Made by a program: the position numbers and the translations under genes. Below are positions 1-7,518 of a DNA stretch of 35,071 nucleotides, piece after piece. Every line of letters begins with the position of its first letter. Position 1 is the stretch's first letter. Below the pieces are notes generated by a model. That model saw nothing but the letters and a program-made list of their open reading frames with translations, was not told the origin of the DNA and made no database searches. This DNA is from Kutzneria buriramensis (GTDB lineage: Bacteria; Actinomycetota; Actinomycetes; Mycobacteriales; Pseudonocardiaceae): NCBI RefSeq assembly GCF_003387475.1, contig NZ_QUNO01000040.1, positions 1-35,071 of the forward strand, written 5' to 3'.

Positions 1-69
1 GTCGTGCACGACGCACCGGGCCAGGCGCAGTCTGCCGGTCTCGGACAGCGGGGCGTTACGGTGGGGCAT
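1..69 (-). mobile_element. IS481-family transposase, N-terminal 23 codons (cut by window edge)
   Basis: Reading leftward from ATG at 69, the frame gives MPHRNAPLSETGRLRLARCV followed by VHD, the usual opening of actinobacterial IS481-family DDE transposases, just before their helix-turn-helix. Only 23 codons lie in the window, so intactness cannot be judged. The inverted repeat at 70-127 directly upstream is consistent with the leader of the same element. Family assignment is from remembered sequence pattern, not a search. Confidence 0.75.
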
Positions 70-127
70 GAGGGCCTTTCGGTCGTCGGTGCAGATGTCG
101 CAATCCACACCGAACCGGAAGGCCCTC
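70..127. repeat. Inverted repeat upstream of the IS481 transposase
   Basis: GAGGGCCTTTCGGT at 70-83 is mirrored by the complement of ACCGGAAGGCCCTC ending at 127. With the adjoining CGGT/ACCG the arms extend to about 70-90 and 109-127 with one bulge. The structure lies between the transposase start and the neighbouring gene, so it may be part of the element end or a leader hairpin. The exact outer boundary and any target duplication cannot be fixed from this window. Confidence 0.55.
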
Positions 128-188
128 CCTCATTCCAAGATCATCGGTTCACGTGTCCGCCCGTTCACAACCTCCCCGGGCAGTACAG

Positions 189-760
189 CTAGCCGATCCA
201 GGGCGCCTTGTACGTTCCCGTGTCGTTGAGGATCGCGGTCCAGTCGTCGCCGGCCCAGATCTGGCTGATCTTGCCGTCGCGCAGCACGAACAGGTCGAGG
301 GCGTCCCAGGTGACGGTGCGCCCGCTCGCCGGGTGCCGATGACGGCGCCCTTCTGGGTGCCGGTGATCACCTGGCGCACGACGACCTTGTCGCCCTGGGC
401 CACGACGTCGTAGGTGGTGGAGTGCAGGTCGGGAAGCGCGGTCACGACGGCGGTGAACAAGCCCTCGACGGCGGCTCGACCCGAGACCACCCCGAGCGTC
501 CCGCCATGCCAAGCCACGTCCGAGGTGACCAGGCCGGCGGTGGCACTGCCGTTGTGGCCGTCGATCACCTCGCGCAGGAACGCCTTCACCACGCGCTCGT
601 TGGGGCGTAACTCCACGCCGTGTCCGGCGTCCGTCGCGGACTCGGCATTCTGGTTGGCCGCGGCGGGTTGGGCGCTCGCCGAGTGGGCGACTCCCAGACC
701 ACCGGTGACAGCGATGGCGGTGATGGCGAGGGTCAAGGCGGCGCCATGCAGCTTCTTCAT
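189..760 (-). pseudogene. Secreted SnoaL-like (ester cyclase family) protein, frameshifted
   Basis: The ATG at 760 has a good Shine-Dalgarno (AGGAG, 7 bases away). The product opens with a signal peptide (MKK, hydrophobic stretch, cleavage-like HSASA around residue 30), then a SnoaL-like fold typical of small cyclase/isomerase-like proteins whose substrate sequence rarely predicts. After about residue 143 (GAVIGT) the frame is lost. The C-terminal family sequence (TWDALDLFVLRDGKISQIW, ending in KAPWIG) continues in another frame and stops at 189. Adding one C (one more G in the plus-strand run at 331-333) restores a continuous protein of about 190 residues. It is the last gene of a presumed operon, 47 bases after pirin. 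It may be a true recent pseudogene or a one-base sequencing error. Confidence 0.7.
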
Positions 761-807
761 CGTGAAACTCCTGAGGTTGCGGCTTCGTCATCCAAATCGA
801 GCAGTGC

Positions 808-1566
808 TCACATCGCGAGGTCGGCGTGCATCTCCCAGACCAGGATCTCGGCCGGCGCGGTGGCGGTGATCCGCTGTCCGCCGCTCGCGGTGAACCGGGC
901 CGCGTCGCCCGTGGCCAGCGGGCCGACGCCTTCGACGTCGACCGAACCTCGCGTGACGAACAGGTGCAGGCGGGGTGCCTCGGGCAGCCGCACCGAAGAC
1001 CCGGGAGTCAGCCGAGCGGCGTGCAGTGCGGCATGGCGGTTCCTGATGCGGATGGCGGAGTCGTGTCCGGGCATGCCGGATGCGACGGTGACCAGGTTGC
1101 CGGACAACAGCTCCGCGTCGATCTCCAACTGTTCGTAGCCGGGTGTGACGCCCGTTTCGTCGGGCACGATCCACATCTGGATCAGGTGCACCGGGTTGGT
1201 GTGGCGCTCGCCGCCCAGGCTCCAGGAGTCGTTGCGCTCCGAGTGCATGATGCCGGTGCCGGCGCTCATCCGCTGGGCCAGTCCCGGATAGATGATGCCG
1301 GCGTTGCCGACCGAGTCCTGGTGGACGAGCGCCCCGTCGAGCACCCAGGTGACGATCTCCATGTCGCGGTGGGGATGGGTGTCGAAGCCGGCGTCTGGGC
1401 GGATGATGTCCTCGTTGTTGACCAGCAGCAGGCCGTGGTGAGTGTTGCTCGGATCGTAGGGCCGGCCGTCGACCCAGAACGAGTGACGGCCGCGCAGCCA
1501 CGACAGCGTCGTCTCGGACCGGCTGTCGGAGCGGCGGATGTCGACGAGCGGGGTGGTGGTCTTCAC
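808..1566 (-). CDS. Pirin family protein
   Basis: A 252-residue bicupin. The N-terminal cupin has the pirin metal ligands at the expected spacing: H64 and H66 in THPHRDME, then H108 and E110 in GIMHSE. Bacterial pirins bind iron or other metals; some have quercetinase activity and others modulate metabolic enzymes, so the reaction here is open. The GTG start at 1566 overlaps the TGA of the upstream NTF2-like gene (GTGA), which implies translational coupling. The in-frame open region extends further upstream but has no pirin similarity there. The gene should share the promoter at 2063-2092 and its TetR-type operators. Confidence 0.88.
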   Translation of the reverse strand: MKTTTPLVDIRRSDSRSETTLSWLRGRHSFWVDGRPYDPSNTHHGLLLVNNEDIIRPDAGFDTHPHRDMEIVTWVLDGALVHQDSVGNAGIIYPGLAQRMSAGTGIMHSERNDSWSLGGERHTNPVHLIQMWIVPDETGVTPGYEQLEIDAELLSGNLVTVASGMPGHDSAIRIRNRHAALHAARLTPGSSVRLPEAPRLHLFVTRGSVDVEGVGPLATGDAARFTASGGQRITATAPAEILVWEMHADLAM

Positions 1567-2018
1567 GGCTTGCGGCCGACCGCGGCGGCGAAGTCCGGCT
1601 GCACGCCCAGTTGGGCCAGCATCACGCTGATCCCGACGTAGCAGTTGAACTCCTTGATCTTGCCGTTCTCGACGTACCAGAAGTCGGCGGTGGGGATGTC
1701 GAGCTTGGCGCCGCTGGACCGGATGGTGCCGGCGGGCGTCTCGAACGGCCCGGTGACGGTGCCCTGGATGCTCAGTTCGACGCTGACGACGTTGCCCATC
1801 ACGTGGAAGCGGTGCAACTCGCGGTGGATGTCGGGTGCCAGCCGGCCCATGAAAGTGACCATGTCGCCCAGGTGCCCGCCGCGATAGGTCTCGCCGGCGA
1901 CGACGTTGTTGAACACGCCGTCCTCGGCGAACAGGTCGGCGAACCCCTGCACGTCCAGCACGTCGCCCTCGGCGGCGCGGTAGGCGGCCCGGACCACGGA
2001 TTCCGCGTCGGTGGCCAT
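1563..2018 (-). CDS. NTF2/SnoaL-like domain protein
   Basis: A 151-residue single-domain protein with the alpha+beta barrel pattern of the NTF2/SnoaL group: N-terminal helices (SVVRAAYRAAEGD), LFAEDGVFNNVVAGETYRG, and the closing strand FWYVENGKIKEFNCYVG. Such proteins serve as isomerases, dehydratases, cyclases or binding modules; no catalytic set can be assigned by eye. The start at 2018 follows an AG-rich ribosome-binding region (GGGAGAGGGAGAG). It is first in the operon with pirin (4-base overlap). The promoter region carries two copies of the TetR-like operator, suggesting control by the neighbouring TetR protein. Confidence 0.8.
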   Translation of the reverse strand: MATDAESVVRAAYRAAEGDVLDVQGFADLFAEDGVFNNVVAGETYRGGHLGDMVTFMGRLAPDIHRELHRFHVMGNVVSVELSIQGTVTGPFETPAGTIRSSGAKLDIPTADFWYVENGKIKEFNCYVGISVMLAQLGVQPDFAAAVGRKP

Positions 2019-2045
2019 GATGCTCTCCCTCTCCCAAGTAGTAAC

Positions 2046-2057
2046 TCAAACGCTTGA
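2046..2057. promoter_or_regulatory. TetR operator-like site, short version
   Basis: TCAAACGCTTGA has the same half-sites (TCAAAC, GCTTGA) as the 16-bp sites at 2089-2104 and 2753-2768, without the four central bases. It lies around the predicted transcription start of the NTF2-pirin operon, a position suited to repression. Confidence 0.5.
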
Positions 2058-2062
2058 TTGAA

Positions 2063-2092
2063 ATCTTGCGCCGGCGACGACGGCCTTGTCAA
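2063..2092 (-). promoter_or_regulatory. Promoter of the NTF2-pirin-SnoaL operon
   Basis: On the minus strand, TTGACA (2092-2087), an 18-base spacer and CAAGAT (2068-2063) form a sigma70-like promoter about 45 bases upstream of the ATG at 2018. The -35 overlaps the operator at 2089-2104 and the expected start site overlaps the short operator at 2046-2057. Confidence 0.5.
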
Positions 2093-2104
2093 GCGACTGT
2101 TTGA
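2089..2104. promoter_or_regulatory. TetR operator-like site
   Basis: The plus-strand sequence is TCAAGCGACTGTTTGA; its complement TCAAACAGTCGCTTGA differs at one base from TCAAACAGTTGCTTGA at 2753-2768 upstream of tetR. The half-sites TCAA/TTGA are palindromic. It overlaps the -35 of the NTF2-pirin promoter. Confidence 0.6.
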
Positions 2105-2123
2105 ATTGATGGGTTCGGGCTGG

Positions 2124-2744
2124 TCAGGCCCCTCGGAGCGCGCCGGCGACGACCGGCACCAGCTGCCGCTCGAGCTGGTCGGTCGGTGTGGTGGCGAGCT
2201 CGGCCCCCAGCGGCGCGACCGCGAGCCAGTTCAACAGCCCGGCCGCGCAGCGCGTGCGGAAGACGAGGTGCTCCTCGCCGACCCCGGGCACCTGTGCCGT
2301 CAGCACGCGGAGCGCGACGGTGCGGCTCTCGTCGAACTTGGGGGTCAGCCGGTCCCAGCCCTCGGGCGGATCGATACCCACGCGCGCGACGGTCCGCATG
2401 ACATCCAGGTCGCGTCCGCCCGCGGCGAGCGCGCGGACCATGGGCCGGGCGAACGCCGCGGCCAACTCCTCGATCGTCGAGGCGGGGTCGAGCGCTTCGA
2501 GCTCGTGGATCTGCGCGTCCAGATAGCGCTCCAACGCGTGCTCGATAGCGGTGTCGCACAACGCCTTCAGCGACCCGAAGTGGTAGCTCACCGCGGCGAC
2601 GTTGGCACCGGCGCGCTCGGTGATCTCGCGCAGCGTCACGCCGTCCTGACCGCGTTCGGCGATCAGCTCCAACGCGGCCGCCAGTAGGCCGTCGCGCGTG
2701 CGCTGACCGGCCTCTCGGCGTAGGTCCGTCCTGCCCGCCTTCAT
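2124..2744 (-). CDS. TetR family transcriptional regulator
   Basis: A 206-residue protein with a TetR N-terminal helix-turn-helix at about residues 15-60 (TRDGLLAAALELIAERG, VTLREITERAGANVAAVSYHFGS) and an alpha-helical ligand domain after it. The start at 2744 is preferred because the HTH begins shortly after it and because TTGACA-N17-TTTGAT lies so close upstream that the transcript would be leaderless. A same-frame extension to 2819 has no family similarity. The 16-bp site over its own -10 and two similar sites before the NTF2-pirin operon suggest autoregulation and repression of that operon. The ligand is unknown. Confidence 0.88.
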   Translation of the reverse strand: MKAGRTDLRREAGQRTRDGLLAAALELIAERGQDGVTLREITERAGANVAAVSYHFGSLKALCDTAIEHALERYLDAQIHELEALDPASTIEELAAAFARPMVRALAAGGRDLDVMRTVARVGIDPPEGWDRLTPKFDESRTVALRVLTAQVPGVGEEHLVFRTRCAAGLLNWLAVAPLGAELATTPTDQLERQLVPVVAGALRGA

Positions 2745-2751
2745 ATGGGAA

Positions 2752-2780
2752 ATCAAACAGTTGCTTGACTTTGATGTCAA
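2752..2780 (-). promoter_or_regulatory. Leaderless tetR promoter with embedded operator
   Basis: The minus strand carries TTGACA (2780-2775), a 17-base spacer, TTTGAT (2757-2752) and then only 7 bases before the ATG at 2744, the geometry of leaderless actinobacterial transcripts. The operator TCAAACAGTTGCTTGA (2753-2768) covers the -10 and half the spacer. The rest of the 237-base gap to the amidohydrolase shows no gene I can support. Confidence 0.55.
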
Positions 2781-2981
2781 ATGCCGCGAAGGAGGCCGGC
2801 CGCCGCTGGCCGGCAGCACAGCGTCGGATCGACGTACTCGTCCCGCGCGACCGGCATTTGTCGCAGGTTGTGCAAGTCAGGGTTTTCCTTGGCGTGATTC
2901 CGCCGTTCACAGCCGAAGAACGCGCGGTTGTCTGCGCCGGGGCCGTAGAACGGTCAGGTCCGGTCGAGGTGGGAGTAGACG

Positions 2982-4583
2982 ATGACTGATCATGGTGCTG
3001 ACCTGCTCGTTCGAGCCGCGGCGGTGCACACGTTGGTGCCGGGCCAACCGCCACAACGGGCGGTGGCGGTGCGCGGTGACCGCATCGTGGCGCTGTCGGC
3101 GGATCCCCAGGGTCTCGACGACCTGGTGTCCAGGCGCACGAAGGTCCTGGAGCTGCCCGGCGCCACGGTGCTGCCGTCGTTCGACGACACCCACACGCAC
3201 CTGATCTTCGCCGGCCTGAGCGCGCACGACGTGCCCGTGCACAAAACCCGCACGATCCCCGAGTTTCTGGAGCTGATCCGGCAGCGGGCGGCCGTCACGC
3301 CCGCGGGCGAGTGGATCCGGACGACGACCAACTGGCAGGAGCTCAATCTGGCCGAGCGGCGGATGCCCACCGCCGCCGAGCTCGACCAGGCCACCGACCG
3401 CCACCCGGTGCTGGTCAAGCGGGGCGGCCACAACGACGTCGTGAACAGCTACGCACTGCGCCTGGCCGGCATCACCGAGGACACGCCGGTTCCGCCCGGC
3501 GGCGTGATCGGCCGTGACGACCAGGGCCGGCTCAACGGCCGCCTGATCGACAGTGCCATCGGGTTGGTGGAGCGCCTCGTGCCCAGGGCGGACCAGGCCC
3601 AGCGCGTTGATGGCCTTCGCCTGGCCAGCAGTCAGTACGCCGCAAGGGGAATCGGCACTGTTCGTGACTGCGCCGTCTCCCTCGACGACTACACGGTGCT
3701 GAGTGCCGCGCACCGGGACAACGCCCTCAGCACTCGGGTTCGCGCCTTGATCGCGGCGTTCGGCCTCAGCGGCCCGGCGCTGGAGGAGCTGCTCGACGCC
3801 ATGGAGGACTTCCGCTACAACGCTGACCCGTGGTTGCAGGTCTGGGGGCTGAAATTCGGCCTCGACGGTGGGCTCGAGGCTGGTGCCACCGAGGATCCGT
3901 ACGCGTGCGACCACGCGTACTCCGGCTCGCTACTGTGGGAGCCAGAGGCGCTGGTCGAGGCCGTGACGGCGGTGGTCCGTCGCGGCTGGCGGGTCGGCAC
4001 GCACGCCTACGGCGACCGGGCCGTCCGCGTTCTGCTGGACGTCTACGAGCAGGTCCTCGCCGAGAATCCCGGGCTGCCGGCGAACAGCCTGGTCATGGAG
4101 CACGGTGGCCTGGCCGGCCCGAAGCAGCAGGACCGCGCCGTCGCGCTGGGCATTCCGGTGACCATCCAGCAGCCGCTGCTGCACGACACCGCTGAGGTGG
4201 AGCGCGAGTACTGGGGGCCGGAGCGGGTGGCCGCGCTGTTCCCCGCCCGGGGCTGGATCGACCGCGGCGGCCTGGTCGCCGCCGGATCCGATTTCCCGGT
4301 GGGGCAGTTCGGCGCGATGCGGTCGGTGTGGGGCATGACCACCCGGCAGACCGTCATCGGCGTGCAGGGCATCGAGCACGCCGTCAGCTACGACGAGGCC
4401 GTCGCCCTGCACACCACGCAGGCCGCGCGGCTGGTCGGCGAGGACCACCTGCGCGGCACGCTCACGCCCGGCCGCCTCGCCGACCTCACCGTCTGGGAGC
4501 GGGACCCGGCCACGTGCTTCGGTGAGGTCCTCCGTGACCTCAACCCGATCCACACGATCGTGGGCGGCCGGCTCGTGCGTTAG
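2982..4583 (+). CDS. Amidohydrolase family protein (YtcJ/Amidohydro_3 type)
   Basis: A 533-residue metal-dependent hydrolase of the amidohydrolase superfamily. It shows a small beta-sandwich start, the first-strand metal motif DTHTHL (H71, H73), a conserved LKFGLDGG segment, the histidine motif GTHAYGDRAV, an EHGGL histidine and the late aspartate in GSDFPV. It closes with the usual GRLADLTVWERDP strands and a NPIHTIVGGRLVR tail. Length and order match the YtcJ-like branch, which includes N-substituted formamide deformylase relatives; the substrate is not predictable. A purine-rich RBS (GGTGGGAG) precedes the ATG at 2982. The stop overlaps that of the AsnC fragment on the other strand. It stands alone and may form the edge of the decayed region to its right. 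Confidence 0.85.
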   Translation: MTDHGADLLVRAAAVHTLVPGQPPQRAVAVRGDRIVALSADPQGLDDLVSRRTKVLELPGATVLPSFDDTHTHLIFAGLSAHDVPVHKTRTIPEFLELIRQRAAVTPAGEWIRTTTNWQELNLAERRMPTAAELDQATDRHPVLVKRGGHNDVVNSYALRLAGITEDTPVPPGGVIGRDDQGRLNGRLIDSAIGLVERLVPRADQAQRVDGLRLASSQYAARGIGTVRDCAVSLDDYTVLSAAHRDNALSTRVRALIAAFGLSGPALEELLDAMEDFRYNADPWLQVWGLKFGLDGGLEAGATEDPYACDHAYSGSLLWEPEALVEAVTAVVRRGWRVGTHAYGDRAVRVLLDVYEQVLAENPGLPANSLVMEHGGLAGPKQQDRAVALGIPVTIQQPLLHDTAEVEREYWGPERVAALFPARGWIDRGGLVAAGSDFPVGQFGAMRSVWGMTTRQTVIGVQGIEHAVSYDEAVALHTTQAARLVGEDHLRGTLTPGRLADLTVWERDPATCFGEVLRDLNPIHTIVGGRLVR

Positions 4584-4752
4584 GGCGTTTCCGCGGACAG
4601 CGTCTTCATGGTGACGTAGCTGGTCACCGAGGCCACACCGGGCAGTCCGGCGAGGCGGTTGGCGTGGAAGTCCTCGTAGGCGGGCAGGTCGGCGACGTCG
4701 ACCTGGAGCAGATAGTCGTAGTTGCCGGTGACGTGGTGGGTGTACACGACTG
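4580..4752 (-). pseudogene. AsnC/Lrp regulator, C-terminal fragment
   Basis: The minus-strand frame ending with TAA at 4582-4580 gives HVTGNYDYLLQVDVADLPAY and then a segment ending GVASVTSYVTMKTLSAETP. This is the ligand-binding RAM domain end of an ordinary single-length Lrp/AsnC protein. Upstream the frame meets a stop within a few codons of VYTHHVTG and no HTH part follows, so about two thirds of the gene is gone. Confidence 0.7.
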
Positions 4753-4847
4753 CTGCAGATCACCGATCTGCGCGCACGACGTGCTGACGATGGCGGAGAA
4801 CACCTTCAGCACGCCGATCAACACCCGGCCGGCCGAGCACGGCATCG

Positions 4848-5100
4848 ATGCAGAGCCCCGAGCACGCCGACGCCGCCCTCGACGGCCTGCGCGGCGTGCG
4901 GGCGGTCGATCTTCTGCTACGGCGCGGGATACCTCCACCGACCGGATCGACGTCGAGGTCCGCCGGGTCCGCGCCGCCATGCCCGGCGCCGGCCTGGTCA
5001 CCATGGCACTGGGCATGCGCGGCCCAGATGAGTCCACAATGGACAGCGTCACGGGGGACATGAAGTTGGCGGCCGAACTCGGGCTGCGGACCAGCAGGTG
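4848..5100 (+). pseudogene. Amidohydrolase remnant, internal part with frameshifts
   Basis: Three short frames together give SPEHADAALDGLRG, then FCYGAGY, then DRIDVEVRRVRAAMPGAGLV followed by TMALGMRGPDESTMDSVT and DMKLAAELGLRTS. The order and wording match the middle of chlorohydrolase/cytosine-deaminase-type amidohydrolases. At least two frame changes are needed (around 4900 and 4935). No N- or C-terminal part is present. It differs from the intact amidohydrolase at 2982-4583 and is not a copy of it. Confidence 0.55.
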
Positions 5101-5282
5101 CCGGGACGGGAAGCGTCCCGCAGGCCAGGCCACTTCGGGTGGCGCTGGGGTGGGGCGAAACGCAGGTTGCCCACCGGGGAGGCCGCGTCGGGGATGCCGC
5201 GGAACGCGGCGACACCGTTCTGCGCGATCCCCTGGACGCTGGCCGACTCGACGTCGACGACGGGACGATTCCGCACGTTCAT
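5095..5282 (-). pseudogene. Carboxylesterase type B, N-terminal fragment
   Basis: From ATG at 5282 the frame reads a classical carboxylesterase/lipase N-terminus: VQGIAQNGVAAFRGIPDAAS, then PVGNLRFAPPQRHPKWPGL and RDASRPG. Similarity stops near 5095 and the frame closes at 5049 after unrelated residues. About 60 of a typical 480-500 residues remain; the catalytic Ser, Glu and His regions are absent. It is divergent from the broken Lrp-type regulator at 5402, so the two may once have been a regulator-target pair. Note D for Y in the normally conserved GIPYA motif. Confidence 0.7.
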
Positions 5283-5401
5283 CGGTGTCACCTTCCGTGC
5301 CGGAGCTGGACACCTCTTGTCTACCGTCGACCGGCCGAAACAGACATATACCCGGGTCGTTCTGCTCAAGACAAGACGTCCAGCGTGGAACACTGGTGGA
5401 T

Positions 5402-6365
5402 ATGCGACAGGCGAGGCAGGTGCTGGACGAGACGGACCGGCGGATCGTCGCGGTGCTGATGGCCTCGCCGCGGGCGTCATGGCGAACCGTCGCCCAGGTC
5501 CTCGGCCTGTCCGAGCGCACCATCGTGCGCCGGGCCACGCCGCTCCTGCAGGACGGCACAGTGCGGCCCACAGCGGTCCGCAATCCCGCTCGGTTCGCCC
5601 AGATCGTGCCGATGGCCCTGCGCATTCGCTGCCGTCCGAGCCGCATCAACGCGATCGCCGCGGGACTGGCGCGGCGGCCCGACACGGTGTGGGTCGACAT
5701 CCTCGGCGGCGGCAACGAGATCAGCACGGTGATGTTCCTGGACGGGCCCGAGTCCCGCAACTCGTTGCTGCTGCGGGATCTGCCCGCCACCGCGGACGTC
5801 CAGTCGTGGGACGCCTACGACCTGATGAGGGTGTTCCCCGCCGGATTCGCGTGGACCGGAGGCCTGCTGACCACCGAGGAGCTCGTCGCCATCGCGCCGT
5901 ATGCGCACGACCCCGTGGACGCGCCCGACATCCAGCCCTTCGACGAGGCACTCATCGAGCGGTTGGCCGTCAACGCGCGCGGGCTACAACGAGATGGCGG
6001 CCATGCTGGACACGTCCGCGTCGACCGTGCGCCGCCGGTTGGCGACGTTGCTGTCCGCCCACATGGTGCGCCTGGCCTGTGAAGTCGACCTCGTACTGCT
6101 CGGCATCATCAGCGAGGCGCTGTTGTGGATCACCACCGGCCCGGGCCGCATGGAAGCGACCGGGATAGTGCTGAGCCGGCATCCGCAGGTGCGTTTCACC
6201 GCCGCGACGACCGGATCGGCCAACCTGCTCGTGGCCGTCGCCGCCGGCGATCTCGGCGGTCTGTACACCTTCCTCACCACGGTGATCGGGTCGCTCGACG
6301 ACGTCCGCGGGCTGGAGGTCACCCCGATCCTGAGTTCGGTCAAACGAACCGGCCTCGTGCGCTGA
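5402..6365 (+). pseudogene. Tandem-domain Lrp/AsnC regulator, frameshifted
   Basis: From ATG at 5402 (GGTGG shortly upstream) the protein begins VLDETDRRIVAVLMASPRAS with an Lrp HTH, a first RAM-like domain and a linker, then loses frame near LIERLAVNARG. The second half (GYNEMAAMLDTSASTVRRRL, a second HTH, then a RAM domain ending SSVKRTGLVR) continues one frame over to the stop at 6365. The break is in a CG dinucleotide run at about 5974-5983; two extra bases would rejoin the frames into about 320 residues. The architecture equals the intact regulators at 14360 and 18634. It may be real decay, in keeping with the truncated esterase beside it, or a dinucleotide miscall. Confidence 0.75.
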
Positions 6366-6387
6366 CGTTCCGCGGCTTTCGTCGTTC

Positions 6388-6402
6388 GACCCGGTCCGGG
6401 TC
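6388..6402. terminator. Hairpin between convergent genes
   Basis: GACCCGGTCCGGGTC is a perfect 7-1-7 dyad in the 48-base gap between the broken Lrp gene and the oppositely oriented ligase fragment. There is no U tract, as is common in actinomycetes; a role as bidirectional terminator is inference. Confidence 0.4.
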
Positions 6403-6413
6403 GGCGGCGATTC

Positions 6414-7090
6414 CTACCCGTAGAGCGCGGAGATCTCGGCGGCGTAGCGTTCGGCGATCGGTCTGCGCCTGAGCTTCATGGTGGGGGTGATCTCGTCGCC
6501 GCCCGGTTGCCACACGGTTGGGAGGATGGCGAACTTCTTGATCTGTTCGACGCGCGACCGCGTCGAGTTGGCTTCGGCGATTCCCGCCGTGATGACGGCG
6601 CGCAGGCCGGGGTCGGTGGCCAGCGCGGCCGGCGACGGGTCGTCGAGGCCGGCCTTGGCCGCGTACGCGGCGCAGGCGTCGGGGTCCAGGGTGAGCAGCG
6701 CGACGACGTAGGGGCGGTTGTCGCCGATCGCGGCGACGAAGCCGATCAGGGGCCAGGCGAGCTTGACGGCGTTCTCGATGGCGGCGGGGGACATGTTCTT
6801 GCCGGCCGTGTTGATGATCAGCTCTTTCTTGCGGTCGACGATGGTGACGTAGCCGTCGGCGTCGATGGTCGCGATGTCGCCGGTGTGCAGCCAGCCGTCG
6901 GAGTCGAACGCTTCGGCGGTCCGGTCGGGGTCGTTGCGGTATCCGCGCATGACCAGCGGTCCGCGTACGAGCAGCTCGCCGTCGTCGGCGATGGTGATCT
7001 CCGTGCCGCCCGGGACGACGGCGCCGACCGTGCCGATGCCAACGCCATCAGGAAACCCGATCAGGCCGGCGCCGGTGGTGCTGGAGCTGA
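6414..7090 (-). pseudogene. Long-chain acyl-CoA ligase-type AMP-binding enzyme, C-terminal third
   Basis: The minus-strand frame carries the C-terminal part of an ANL-superfamily adenylating enzyme: TVG..VPG, DGELLVRGPLVMRGYRNDP, the hinge region GWLHTGDIATIDADGYVTIV with DRKKELIINTAGKNMSPAAI, and a lysine-bearing end near EITPTMKLRRRPIAERY. This resembles the FadD15-type long-chain acyl-CoA synthetases. The P-loop and the first two thirds (about 370 residues) are missing. Similarity fades at about 7090 (STTGAGL), and upstream lies repeat-bearing DNA (7230-7345), so a deletion or insertion probably removed the 5' part. Without the N-domain it cannot be active. Confidence 0.75.
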
Positions 7091-7229
7091 CCGATGTGGA
7101 GTTCCCGGTGTCCATCCGGTGCATGTCACCAGCGGCAACGATCGGGCGTCGCTGGGTTCGCTCCCGTCTCAACCTCTGTGCCAACCAGCGTGGCCTGTGC
7201 CTGACCATCGCGGCTGGTCGGGGAGTCTA

Positions 7230-7297
7230 TTGATTGCATAATCGAACGTGTGATCGACAGGTCGGTTGTTGAGGACAACGGGCTTGTCCTGCGGACG
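7230..7297 (+). repeat. Interspersed repeat, copy 1
   Basis: About 68 bp matches 21340-21408 at roughly three quarters of positions by eye, including CGTGTGATCGA, GGTCGGT, AACGGG and CGGACG. In this copy GTG at 7249 opens a short frame (VIDRSVVEDNGLVLRTNVTE, stop at about 7321). Equivalent codons can be seen in copy 2 after a two-base gap, so the repeat may be the start of a decayed gene or the end of a mobile element. The identity is not recognised. Confidence 0.55.
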
Positions 7298-7311
7298 AAT
7301 GTGACTGAAGA

Positions 7312-7345
7312 CGATATCTGACACATGGCGGTCGATATCTGACAC
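7312..7345 (+). repeat. Two 13-bp direct repeats, 21-bp period
   Basis: CGATATCTGACAC occurs at 7312-7324 and 7333-7345. A period of two helical turns suits a protein-binding array or a transposase-binding end. The remaining gap DNA to 7518 shows no convincing gene on either strand. Confidence 0.6.
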
Positions 7346-7518
7346 CGAGATCGACAACGCCGAGGTTGCGGTGGTGCGGCCAGTCGAGGGTCGCGTCACG
7401 ACGTCGGTGCCGGCGGATCCGTGGTCGGTGAACGGGATCTGGAGCTGGCGGTCTGTGATCTGGGCCCAGCGCGCGGCCGCACGGACAACCGAGTGCCTGT
7501 CGGTCGGGGCGCGCGCGA

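Noticed and set aside
2790-2970. Protein-like minus-strand frame before the amidohydrolase (FYGPGADNRAFFGCERRNH)
   Set aside because: Reads unusually well but is closed by a stop, has no start signal and no family I recognise; it also sits over a regulatory region.
4664-6082. Single 472-codon plus-strand protein including the Lrp start
   Set aside because: Its first 245 codons cross the scrapyard and lack one consistent family; the Lrp domain starts at 5402 with its own ATG.
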